From: Escallonia rubra
Lineage: Eukaryota > Streptophyta > Magnoliopsida > Escalloniales > Escalloniaceae
Reading direction: 5' to 3'
NCBI GenBank assembly: GCA_033065855.1
Contig: JAVXUO010000227.1
Span: 98,069-162,068, forward strand
Length of the DNA: 64,000 bases
Made by a program: the position numbers and the translations under genes. Position 1 is the first letter of the stretch. Every line of letters begins with the position of its first letter. Below the pieces are notes generated by a model. The model was not told the DNA's origin. It worked only from the letters and a program-made list of their open reading frames with translations, and made no database searches. Positions 23,537-35,392 of the stretch are shown here, piece by piece.

Positions 23537-26500
23537 TGTGATGCCCCGAACCTAGGTTTACGAGGTTATTATTACTTAGCGACGATTGTTGTAAGTAAGA
23601 TGAATTTAGACCTTCAGTTAAGATCTTGCGAGCGGTATTAATTGAATCTTTAGCCCATGACTCTGGAGAAGTTATAATTAATTAGGGTTATTATGTAAAG
23701 GTATAGATCTTAATTGATTATTTTAAAGAGAGAGAGACATAGAGCTATGGAGAAAAATGTGGGATTTTGATAAGATAGAGAGTGGTTTGGGGATAAAGAA
23801 AAGAAGGAGATTTTGGAAAAGATTAAAAGGAAGCATATTTATAAATAAGCTAGACAAAAAGAAAAAAAAACAAAAAAAAAAAAGAAGAAAAGGGGACAGA
23901 GAATGAATAGAATAAAGATAAGAATTGATGCAGCATGCCCTAATCGGCAGCGCCGCTCCCATCTCCGACGTCCCCATCTCCTCACCGGCAAGAATCTCCG
24001 GCGGTCCTTCACCGGGCGCCATTGCAATGCCTCTGAACCGCCGCGCCGCTGCCACCGCCGTATGGGACTCATCGCCGGTCTTCACCCAATGCGATGGCCT
24101 TGGACCCAACTGCTACCGATCTCGCCTTCGGCCACCGACGGCGGCGACACCAAGGGGCCACCAAGGACGACCAGCGGCCGTTGCCAGCTCTCTTCTCCAG
24201 TACACCGACCAGTTACCGTGGCCACTGGGACCTCCAATTCGTGTTGCCGCTACAGATTCACGGCGTGCAACATAGCGGTTGCCGATCTTATCTATGATCA
24301 CCGGGGACCGTCCTTACGAACAGAAATTTTGGCGGCAGAACGCCGACCGGTGATGATGGCCGGAGCAACCAACAGGCAACTCACAATTTCAGGCCCTCAA
24401 CCTAATTACCCAGCTACCAAGCAATGCCCTCTGTCATTTCGACGCTCACCAGCCGGCCGACCACCTCTGCAGAATTTTAACCGTCACCAAAGGAGCACCG
24501 GTAACATGCATAGTTGACGAAATTTTGGGACTGAAGTTTCTTATTGGCACTTTTGTATAAATTGTGAAATGGGTTCTTATGGATGATTGTGTTGTTGGTG
24601 AATCTGTGTAGTGAGGGTCATTTAGAGACAGTGTTGGCGGTGAATGAAATGGAATAAATTAGGTGGTTTGTGTGTAAGAGCTTGTGATTTGTTTGGGGTG
24701 CGTAATGTGGAAGGTGCTTTAGAGTTGGTTTTTGGGTGTAGCGGTGATCTTTTGGCGGTAGTGTTGGCAGTGGTTGGAGGTTTTTGTGCACAGCTGTGGG
24801 TGTACGTTCTGTGTGTTTGGCAGGTGTGTAGGTGGTTATTGTCCGACGAACATGTGTTTGGGGTTTGTGTAGGGCGGCGGCGTACATAATGTGCATGTGC
24901 ACTATGTGTTGTGGAGTGTGTAATGTGAGTGCGTGCATGTTTGTAAGTTATGTGAGTGTGTACGTTTGCAGTGGTGCACGTGCAAAGGGTGTACTTATAT
25001 ACAGGGTGTACCTGTATGTGTGTATTGCGGATATGGATGTACATAAATAGCGATTGTGTGAGTTGTCAGCGGGCATAAAGCGGTGTTATGGTTTGACAGG
25101 GAAAAGAAGGCGGAAATGTGAATGAAGTCTAGAAAATGTTTACGGTGATGTAGAGGAGAGACATTATTTCTTGGAATACTTTGGGGTTATCAAAACGGGT
25201 GAGTAATGGGTGTGTAAAGGTCGGATATTGAATACGGCGTTTGAATTGTTGAGGAGAAATCTAAAAGGAATATTGTGTTGATCGACATTGCTTTCGAGTA
25301 ACTGAACGGGCGAGGATATGCAAAGGAAAGGAATGGCCCTACCGGTTCTTTTAGCTAAATATAGCAGTGTGATCGTTGCTCCAGAGATTGTGAGGTGGGA
25401 AACGCGTAGCATCAAGTAAGTGACCCTTGATTCAACTAGTATTTTTATATGCAACGTATATGTTTATCTACTGTTAAAAATCTGTTGTTTATTAGTATTG
25501 ACCGTTTTAAGTACGTTTAACTGCTCTGGCTTAAATTACCAAAAAGATTTTAGTGTTTTATTCTCGTCAAAGAAAAACCGGACCAGCATGTAAACGATGT
25601 TTTGTCTAGAAACTGAAATGGAACTCAGATTTGAAATGTTTTGTATTGACGTTATTGTGAATATTTTGATGATTATTGAAAGGGGTGAGGATGGTTGAGA
25701 ATCAATTGATGAGTGATTTTGTTCGATGAACCCAAAGGGGGTTTTGGTTTACTCGATTGCTGTGCCCTATATCCACGGGGGAAAGTTGGATTTCGGGCCC
25801 TGGTCAACGGGGCTCATACGTTGATGCATAGTACTATGGCTGGTGGTTCGCCCATGCGTCCACAAATTTTATCCCGGGTGTAGGAGGGATTTCGGGCCCT
25901 AGTCAGGGGGGCTCATACGCTGACCGCAGCATATCGTTTGAACTGATGTTGAGATGGAACTGTTTATCTTGAGATTTTGTGCTATTGATTTTATACCTCA
26001 GTTTTGTTTCATGTACTATATTTCATTTACCGGATGATTACTTTATTATTTCAGATTCAAATGTTGCTATAATTTAAAGTGAATTATTTTCTGGCATGCC
26101 ATGGTCCACCTGGTTGAATCATTGGTTACTTACTGAGCTTGTGGAAGCTCATCCCGTAATTATCATTTCAGGTTGAAAGTAAGGTGATGTTGAGGAGCAT
26201 AAGAAGGACAATATGGCGCGGAGCTCCGGAGACTGCATAGAATAAGTCGCTAAGTTTTTAGATTGTTGGTTTAGTTTTAGTTATTGATAAATCAGAGTTA
26301 TGAGGAATTGTAGCATGAGTGTTGTATTCAAATAAAGATATGAAAATGTAATTAAGGTTTGTAGAAGTTTTAATTTCCGCTGCAGATTGTATGTTGTTTT
26401 AGCGAGTAAGGCCTAGCAGAGCCCTTGGTTGGAGTCTACTGGGTTTGCGGCCGGTCACGTGCCTAGCTCGCGGGCCTGCCCGTTGGTTTGGGTCGTGACA
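23537..26500 (+). repeat. 3' LTR of the Gypsy element
   Basis: 2964 bp, beginning TGTGATGCCCC and ending GGGTCGTGACA. Reading it against the 5' LTR I see only scattered differences: a small cluster near 23917-23937, single changes near 24186, 24437, 26032-26035 and 26444, and a few 1-2 base indels. Insertion is therefore recent relative to the other elements here. Confidence 0.93.
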
Positions 26501-27530
26501 TATAATTTAGTGGAAATCCTCTTACAATGTTGAGATACAGTTGTACTAATACGGGATAAGTTTGGTAGTCAAATTTAGTTCACAATTTTATACTGAACAT
26601 CTTAATTAGTCTCACTAAAGTTCTGCAGAAATATTTTTTGGTGAGGTTCTAAAATTAATTTATTTTTGTAAAACTAACCAGGGCTACGTTAGTAATAAGC
26701 CTTAATCTAAAAAACTATATAGAAAATAATTTTGTCGGTTGTTTCCCTATCTAACATCAAGATAAGAAATTTATATACTTAATAAACAGTACATGAAAGA
26801 TTTAGAAGAAACAATGATGCTAATACTAACTCCAGCCTACTTTTGAATATGTACCACAATTATGGCAAAAATATTCACATAATATGTAGTTCTTTTAGTC
26901 CTTTTAGTAAATAAAATACAAATCAACTTTTTCGTTAAGAAGACCTCACGACCAACAGAATAACTGCACCACACAGAATAACAGAGTTATAGGAAAGAAT
27001 TACATATATGTGATTTAGAAAAAAAAATACATATGCAATTTAAGAGAAATAATTGATACAATTCGTTCAGAATTAACTTATTAAGTTTGAGAAAAAATAT
27101 CACAACACAACCAATAAAAAAAATATCTATGTACTACGAAGATTTATCAAACTTATAGTCAATGACTATTGGCCAACACTCTTTGTTCAGTGGCAATCAC
27201 ACGACGTTATACTCTTTATAGGGATTATAACATAATTTCATCCCTACCACTAAGAGATTGGGTTCCCCCCACTGAATAGTGCTAGCCTTTTGGTGGAGTG
27301 GCTCTTCGTTTCTAAATCCTATATATGTATATTCCTTAACATGCAACTATTTTGCAGTGGCTCTTCGTTTTTAAATTCAATGATGTCTCTCACAGTAACA
27401 TTATTTCTTGACGTGGAAGGAGATTGGGATGAGCTTTATAGATCTCAGGATCTCTAGCCTAAGAACCAGATTGTGAAAGAAGTTGGATTCTTTTTTAAAA
27501 CAATGATCAGTAACGGTTATCTATGCAAAG
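26501..27530 (-). repeat. Inner left arm of the large inverted repeat (B3 5' flank)
   Basis: Almost exact reverse complement of 27896-28925. It carries B3 5'-flank DNA in minus orientation and, read outward, continues across the Gypsy insertion into 18490-17665. Differences are isolated, for example near 26835-26915. Confidence 0.93.
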
Positions 27531-27556
27531 ACCCTTCAACCAGGATTGTGAAAGAA

Positions 27557-27706
27557 GTTGGATTCTTTTGTTGTGAAAGGAGTTGGATTCTTTTGTTGTG
27601 AAAGGAGTTGGATTCTTTTGTTGTGAAAGGAGTTGGATTCTTTTGTTGTGAAAGGAGTTGGATTCTTTTGTTGTGAAAGGAGTTGGATTCTTTTGTTGTG
27701 AAAGAA
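27557..27706 (+). repeat. 25-bp tandem repeat, six copies
   Basis: GTTGGATTCTTTTGTTGTGA-type units start at 27557, 27582, 27607, 27632, 27657 and 27682, nearly identical. They sit in the loop between the two large inverted arms. Confidence 0.92.
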
Positions 27707-27895
27707 GTTGCATAGATTGTGAAAGAAGTTGCATAGAAGTTGCATACTTCTATGCAACTTCTTTCACAATCTATGCAACTTCTTTCACAATCTATCCAAC
27801 TGTGAAAGAAGTTGCATAGAATCCAACTTCTATGCAACTTCTTTCACAGTTGGATTCTTTTTTAAAAAGAATCCAACTGTGAAAGAAGTTGGATT
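27707..27895. repeat. Cluster of nested short hairpins in the palindrome loop
   Basis: Several perfect fold-backs built from GTGAAAGAAGTTGCATAG and its complement are packed here, for example one centred near 27748, one spanning about 27799-27850 and one centred near 27861 (TTCTTTTTTAAAAAGAA). They reuse the sequence of the adjacent 25-bp units. Confidence 0.88.
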
Positions 27896-29762
27896 CTTTG
27901 CATAGATAACCGTTACTGATCATTGTTTTAAAAAAGAATCCAACTTCTTTCACAATCTGGTTCTTAGGCTAGAGATCCTGAGATCTATAAAGCTCATCCC
28001 AATCTCCTTCCACGTCAAGAAATAATGTTACTGTGAGAGACATCATTGAATTTAAAAACGAAGAGCCACTGCAAAATAGTTGCATGTTAAGGAATATACA
28101 TATATAGGATTTAGAAACGAAGAGCCACTCCACCAAAAGGCTAGCACTATTCAGTGGGGGGAACCCAATCTCTTAGTGGTAGGGATGAAATTATGTTATA
28201 ATCCCTATAAAGAGTATAACGTCGTGTGATTGCCACTGAACAAAGAGTGTTGGCCAATAGTCATTGACTATAAGTTTGATAAATCATCGTAGTACATAGA
28301 TATTTTTTTTATTGGTGGTGTTGTGATATTTTTTCTCAAACTTAATAAGTTAATTCTGAACGAATTGTATCAATAATTTCTCTTAAATTGCATATGTATT
28401 TTTTTTTCTAAATCACATATATGTAATTCTTTCCTATAACTCTGTTATTCTGTGTGGTGCAGTTATTCTGTTGGTCGTGAGGTCTTCTTAACGAAAAAGT
28501 TGATTTGTATTTTATTTACTACAAGGACTAAAAGAACTACATATTATGTGAATATTTTTGCCAAACTATGGTACATATTCAAAAGCAGGCTGGAGTTAGT
28601 ATTAGCATCATTGTTTCTTCTAGATCTTTCATGTACTGTTTATTAAGTATATAAATTTCTTATCTTTATGTTAGATAGGGAAACAACCGACAAAATTATT
28701 TTCTATATAGTTTTTTAGATTAAGGCTTATTACTAACGTAGCCCTGGTTAGTTTTACAAAAATAAATTAATTTTAGAACCTCACCAAAAAATATTTTTGC
28801 AGAACTTTAGTGAGACTAATTAAGATGTTCAGTATAAAATTGTGAACTAAATTTGACTATCAAACTTATCCCGTATTAGTACAACTGTATCTCAACATTG
28901 TAAGAGGATTTCCACTAAATTATACGTACAACGTCAGTCTGAAAATAAACCCTCAACTTCAGTCCAAGCAACCCCCTAATTGCCGTCTTTAATTTCATTA
29001 CTTGGTCGTCATGTCCAAGGACCCTCAAGAAAAGCTTCCTCTCTTTGCTTCATCATCCATGGATCCCCAGTAACCCCTCTCTCGTGCCCTACCAACAGAA
29101 AAGGAATAGAAGAGGGCAAGATGATTTTCATGGCTGATCCCATTCGAGTGGTGTTACCCACTTCTTCTTCTTTTTCCACGACACCACATCCCTTTCCTCC
29201 TCAACAACCAGAAAATGTCGGCAACAACGGTAAAAGAAAGTTCTCCGATCACATTGACGGCGACGACAACATCGATCTGGTGATGAGAAAATGGGTTAAG
29301 GTCCTTTCTTTAGAACTTGCCCTAGGTCAAGATCGTGCTTTCTTGGACGTGGATCCTGTTGGAATATTTTAATAAAATAAAATGATATTGCAATTTATGG
29401 CTATATGTAGTTGCTTACATATAAATTATGAAATGAGTTACAAATGCAATAATGAGTACCATTAACCATATTGATTTATGGTGTATATAATATGGTTCAT
29501 TATTTGACATTATTGAGAATTATTACTAAGCTTTTAATCTTACTTATGTGGCCAATAAATGGATTATGATTGGCCAAGTATATAAGGCCATGGGGTGTGA
29601 CGTAGAAGATAAGAAGCTACCATGCTTCCAAGGTTAGTGTTTGCTACTACTATCACATTGATTTTCTGTTGTATATGTTTTATACTTAGGCAACGTGATC
29701 GTGGACTGGTTTATACCGTCTTCCTGTGGACGTGCACATGGAAGAGACATAGCTGTGTCAAT
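27896..29762 (+). repeat. Right arm of the large inverted repeat
   Basis: 1867 bp pairing with 17665-18495 plus 26501-27530. From the loop outward it holds B3 5' flank (27896-29010), the B3 pseudogene N-terminal half (29011-29356) and the first ~405 bp of the Copia-like 5' LTR. Beyond about 29762 the two arms no longer match. Confidence 0.93.
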
Positions 29763-30272
29763 GGGTTTTATCTTGGAGACTTTATCTGCCGTCAACACCT
29801 GCACGTAGGGAGGCGATAACGTCTTTAGGACAGCGACTTTGTCGCGACTCTCACGGATCAGCTATTTTATATCCTTTTACTACTCTAGATTACAAAATTT
29901 TATCTAGAGTTCATACCGAATTACTTTTAATTATTTACTATTATTTTGCTATATTTTAATTACCTGATGTTGCTTTTTGTTGTTAAAAATACAAATCAAA
30001 GCCTAAATCTTTCAACAGCTAAAGATGTTATTGGTTTTGATTTGTATATAGCTTTAATTTTATTTTTTTCTTCCTAGAAAAAGAAAATGTTTTGTTTTGT
30101 TGATCCCCCTCTAGAGAAAGTTTTATGGAACGAAGAGAGGAGGATCTGAAGCTTGAAGCCACAAGGTCTCAGGCAACCACGGGCACCTAAGCACAAATAA
30201 AGGATTACCACCAGTTTTGTTTGGAACAGTAAGTACCAAGGCATTTTTTTAGGAACAGTAGCAGTAGTGCTG

Positions 30273-30930
30273 AAGGAAATGGTGCAACATGTAAATGGTA
30301 TAAGTCAGAGAGGAGAGGCTGTGGAAATAGGCAAGTTGGCCTTTACAGCAGCTTTGAACCAAATGTCCAACACTTGCTATTCGGTTAACGTGGCTGGTTT
30401 CTAGTCGGAAGATGTACGAGGATTCCAGAAAGCAGTGAAAACTGTCATGGAGATTGATGTTCAGTTTAACATTGTTAATTGTTTTCCTCTGTTAAAAGGT
30501 CTGGACATTCAGGGATAAGGAAGAAATCCAAGGCTGCTTATGGCTGCCTTGGGGCGTTTTGTGATAAATTCAATCATCAGCGGCTACGGGATAGAGAGTC
30601 GAGCTTGCCAAGATGTGGAGATCTGCTGGATTCTTGCCTTGACTTTAGCCAAGAAAATGAGGCTGAATTCAGCGTCAAACATGCTCGTGTTCTACTAGTG
30701 GCGGTGTTCTGGGCAAGAGTTGGGGAAAGCCAATTGTTTTCAAAAACCGACAGAAAACCCATGTTTGGTAAGGGTCTGGCCACGGTAGAAGGTTATGAAT
30801 AGTTTCGTCATAGGCATGCCATTAGTCCAGCATTCTCTCCTGCCAACTTAAAGGCTATGGCAGGCTTAATGGTGTCACTTGCTGAAAAGGATCACTTATG
30901 TTGGTCATGGAAATCTCCCGACGCTATAAA
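30273..30930 (+). pseudogene. Captured chimeric cytochrome P450 fragment
   Basis: Read in one frame, 30273-30705 gives a CYP76/CYP80-like middle section (EIGKLAFTAALNQMSNT; NCFPLLKGLDIQGIRKKS; DLLDSCLDFSQEN), ending just where the I-helix AGTDTT should follow. It then switches to an N-terminal-type P450 section resembling CYP72-clan members (MFGKGLATVEGYE, FRHRHAISPAF, NLKAMAGLMV). In-frame stops occur near 30401 and 30800. No heme-binding cysteine region is present. This looks like two P450 exons joined inside a retroelement. Family calls are from pattern memory only. Confidence 0.55.
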
Positions 30931-32259
30931 ATTGAATATTGTTACGAGACTGTGATATTTTCATATCACCTTGAGGTAAGTTCTAACTTGTAATTAACTA
31001 TGTTGCATATTTGATATTTGCGTAGGTATGACAACAAAATAAGTAAGAAAATATGCAATACCTTTATGAGTTATGTTTTAGAGCGATAAAAACGTATGAA
31101 ATAAAAAATTGGGTTATACACCGCATAAGGTTCTATTATGTTTAATTACTATTAGGATTCTTATTTCGGTATGCAGATTAGAAGACTAATAATATTTTTA
31201 AATTTTTTATAAAGTGAGTAGCATCCCTACAAAGATGTAAAATTATGGAGAGTTGGCAGTTTCACAAATTAATAAAGTAATATGAAATGCAGTCATATTG
31301 CAAGGGAAAATTAAGGATTATCTACTACTTTGTGCTTGTGCTAAGTTGTATTAGCATAGGTCTTGTGTTGTTTGTGACCTTTTATCTAGTTATATTTATT
31401 TGAATTGACACTATGTGACATAGTGTGGGTTTCTTGCTAATTACATGCAAGTGATTTTTGACTTACTAAATTTGGTAGCGTGACGATTAAAAAGGTAAAG
31501 GATTTGACTTCTCGTACCAATGCATTATTGTGAGACAATATGTATCTATTCAGTCATGTATGAAATATTTTTATAAATTTTCTGGACTTCACCTTTGTGC
31601 TAATGAGGTCATTTTGTAATGTCTGAAAATTACATGATTTGGTTTTTACGACCACCTAAAAATAGTTTATAGCGGTGTAATAAAAGGGACACTTTTCCTT
31701 TGGTAAAATATTTTTTTAAAAAGGGAGGGCTTCATTAAAATCAATTTTCAAATAAGTTAAATAGTTTTCAAAAGGTTTATGCTAAAGTAAATAAAAACTT
31801 GATATTTAGATTTAGTGATACCATGTTATGACCTTTTCCGGACATAATATTTAGTGACAATAATACATATGCCTCTACTTGTAGATTATCATGTTTGCCT
31901 GTAAGCAGTTGTATCTTAGAAAATACCTACAATTATTCCTTTTTAAATTTTGATACATGGTTTTAGCCTGGAAGAAAAAGAAAAAGGAATTTTGAGCTTT
32001 TACAGAGAGAGTTATAGTTTGGTAAACCACCTAAAGTCAGTTTATGGGGTTATCTTTTAAGAGAGAAAATTTCATGGGATTACCGGTTTTTTGTAAAATA
32101 AGTAACTTGAAGCTAATTTTATTTTGCTGAGTGTGTCTATAAAATAAATTGTTTGATGAAATTATGGAAATTCTTATTTCAATGTTAAATTCTTTGATAA
32201 ATACATGACTGCGAAATGTGGGGGTACATGATTTGAAGATAATTATGATTTCTTGAGTC

Positions 32260-32265
<6 letters not shown>

Positions 32266-32310
<45 letters not shown>
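32266..32310. repeat. (TA)n microsatellite
   Basis: Pure TA dinucleotide run of about 45 bp within the Copia-like element. Confidence 0.95.
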
Positions 32311-32315
<5 letters not shown>

Positions 32316-34676
32316 ATTAGTGATATAAAGAACATCTATCTATAGTATGTTCTTACTTGTAAGTCTATTTTAGCATGTCGCATGCATGTTCGTGTAGTGA
32401 GATTATACAATATATATCTCACGCATATAGTTTTTATTCCTTGGCCCTAGCTTTGATAGATTGGATATCTTGGCATGTATGGTCGTTATGAATAATTGAG
32501 CTTAAAACATGGAATATAAAAATAAAAAAAATGCAAAGTGCTGCTCAAGTCTAGTGATTGAAATATATTATACTTTGGTAACGATGTTAAATTGCGATAA
32601 CCGAAGTACATCTTTAACTTCTTATTATCTTGGTTGTTTTGATATTTATAGTTGTGGTATTTATATCTATTTCAAATGGTATTTAAGTTTCGAGTTCTAG
32701 AATACGAGGTGTGTTGAATTTGTTGCTATTTTAAGTCTTGGATGCCAAATATTTGTTGCAAATTCGAAATTATATTTGCAAGTGGCTTTTATCTAATTTT
32801 TACGAAGCTTGGGAGTTGAAATTCAAAATTCTTGAAACTTATTAGAGGAATTTTATGAAGTTGCTATTTATGTGAGATTATGTTATGCAAAGCATGACGC
32901 ATGTTGAGGAAAATATGGCTTCTAGTAGGTGAAAGTAGGTCACAATATGTTGAAGACTAGTTCCTAGTAGTAGACTACTGATCAAAGGTTTGATTCCTAG
33001 TAGTGAGACTACTGACTAGCTAGTATCATATTTGATGCTAAGCAAAGTGGATGTTACCATTGAAATGTGATTTACTTGATGAGATTCATAATGTTGCTTC
33101 CATGTGCACTATTGGGCCCTTAAAATTCTGCAGACTTGTGATACTTCATCGATGAAGAGAAAATAAATTATAGAGGCTTTATAAAAGTTGCGCAACTTGC
33201 CTCGGGACTAGCACAGAGGCTAGATCCTTTTTCACCTGAGGCGGATGGGGTGAGCCCACAGGGAGTCACCAGCGGGAGTAACCCATCCTTTGTGATTGGA
33301 GATCCCATGAAGAAGGTTCAATGGGTAGAAACAACCCGTAGAGCGTGACTCGTGATAAAAAGTAGCACCATTTTGTTAATAGGAGAGTGTCTCCTCCCCA
33401 TCCGTATGGTGCTCGTGCTACTTAGTGTGACGTCCAGGAAGGGAATTTCCCTGAATGAGCCCGAAGCGAATATTTTTGCAAGGTACATTTCACACGTACC
33501 CTTGGAGGACTCACCTAAGTGAGAGTGGTCGTGCGGCCGCGACTGTGGGAACTATGGGCCATTCCCTAAAGACTCTCATGAGAACCAAGTTTAAAGCGCT
33601 TGGCCATTAATAGCCCTAACCCGCGAACTAAGTCTCATATTAGTATTGTGTGTGTGACAACTGAAGTTTGGCCAAGGGACCTAATTCAAGGCGTAGTCCA
33701 TTACGGCTCTCTCAAATGGAAGTTGTCAACACTAAGTGTTGGTTCAAGCCCGGAAGGCACCAACACCTATTGATATGAATTTATGTATTTTTTATTTTTA
33801 TTTTTATTACTTTACTAGTTTTTAAACCATGGCTTTTTTTTGCGAAAGAGAAAAATATTAATATAAGAAAGGAGGTTTATGAATTTATCATAATTTTAAT
33901 TGATATGGTTTTAAATGCTTTAATTTTTGTTGGAATTAGGAGACTTTCTAAACATTTCATCAATGGATTTTTAAGTTTTTTTTTTAAAAAAAATCATTTT
34001 ATTTTATCAAAATAGTGGGGGATTGTTGGAATATTTTAATAAAATAAAATGATATTGCAATTTATGGCTATATGTATTTACTTACGTGTAAATTATGAAA
34101 TGAGTTACAAATGCAATAATGAGTACCATTAACCATATTGATTTATGGTGTATATAATATGGTTCATTATTTGACATTATTGAGAATTATTACTAAGCTT
34201 TTAATCTTACTTATGTGGCCAATAAATGAATTATGATTGGCCAAGTATATAAGGCCATGGGGTGTGACATAGAAAAAAAAAGCTACCATGCTTCCAAAGC
34301 TAGTGTTTTCTACTACTATCACAATGTTTTTCTTTTGTATATATTTTATACTTGGGCAACGTGATCATGGACTGATTCAAACCATCTTCCTGTGGACGTG
34401 CACATGGAGGAGACATAGCTGCATCAATGGGTTTTATCTTAGAGATTTTATCTGTCGTCAACACCTGCACGTAGGGAGGCGACAACCTCTTTAGGACAGC
34501 GACTTTGTCGCGACTCTCACGGACCAGCTATTCTATATCCTTTTACTACTCTAGATTATAGAATTTTATCAAGAGTTCATACAAAATTACTTTTAATTAT
34601 TTATTATTATTTTGCTATGTTTAATTACCTAATGTTGCTAATATTTTGTTGTAAGAAAATACAGATTAAAGCCTAA

Positions 34677-35392
34677 GGGTTCGTTTGACAAAACTTTTTT
34701 TTTGGTTTTCAGTTTTTAAAGAGTAGTTTTTTAAAGAGCAGCTTAATTTTTTTTTTTATAAAAACAAGTGGGTGTTTGATAACCCCTTTTTTTTTAGGTT
34801 TTTTTTTTGGGTGTTTGGTAACCCTTTTTATTTTGACATTTTTTTTTTGGTGGTTTGCGGTGGCGGTGGTGGGGTGCAGCGGTGGTGGCCGGTAGTGGTG
34901 GTGGTGGTGGTGGCCGGCGGCCGGAGGTGGCTGCCGGCAGTCGCCGGCGGTGGTGGCCGGCGGCCGGAGGTGGCTGCCGGCGGTCGCCGGCGGTGGTGGC
35001 CGGCGGCCGGAGGTGGCAGCTGGCAGTCTCCGGCGGTGGTCGCCGGCGGCCGGAGGTGGTCGCCGGCGGCCGGAGGTGGCTGCCGGCGGCCGGAGGTGGC
35101 TGCCGGCAGTCTCCGGCGGTTGTCGCCGGCGGCCGGAGGTGGATGCCGGCGGCCGGAGGTGGCTGCCGGCAGTCTCCGGCGGTGGTCGCCTGAGGTGGCT
35201 GCCGGCGGTGGGAGGGTGGTGGTGGTGGTCTAAGAAAAAAAAACCAAAAGTGAAAAAAAAAAACCAGTTTCTGGAGTTTTTTTTTTTACTCTTTTTTACT
35301 CTGAAAAAAAAAATGGTTACCAAACGCTCCTTTTTTTTCAGTTTTTAAAAACTGAAAAAAAAAAGAGGAAAAAAATTTTGTCAAACCAAGTC
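34677..35392. mobile_element. Tourist-like (PIF/Harbinger) MITE with GC-rich core
   Basis: Inserted in the 3' LTR of the Copia-like element with a 3-bp TAA target duplication (34674-34676, 35393-35395), as expected for PIF/Harbinger. The ends GGGTTCGTTTGACAAAA and the complement GACTTGGTTTGACAAAA form imperfect inverted repeats. The core (34855-35225) is a tandem array of CCGGCGGCCGGAGGTGG-type units. Long frames there are repeat artefacts. Confidence 0.82.

Larger units (their letters stand above)
18496..26500 (+). mobile_element. Non-autonomous Ty3/Gypsy element with 2.96-kb LTRs
   Basis: Complete LTR element flanked by the 5-bp target duplication TATAA (18491-18495 and 26501-26505). It has a Met-tRNA primer site just after the 5' LTR and a purine tract before the 3' LTR. 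The CAAATTTCGAGGACGAAATT stretch preceding the purine tract is typical of Tekay/Del chromoviruses. The 2.07-kb interior (21463-23536) has no gag, protease, RT or integrase frame, only frames under 100 codons, so it must move with proteins from a related element. It is inserted in the left arm of the large inverted repeat, within B3 5' flank. Confidence 0.93.

Noticed and set aside
27557-27706. Regular 25-bp repeats resembling a CRISPR array
   Set aside because: There are no unique spacers and the context is a plant nuclear palindrome; they are head-to-tail tandem units.
34709-35348. Long Gly/Trp/Arg- or Pro-rich frames on both strands
   Set aside because: They are translations of the CCGGCGG tandem array inside the MITE.
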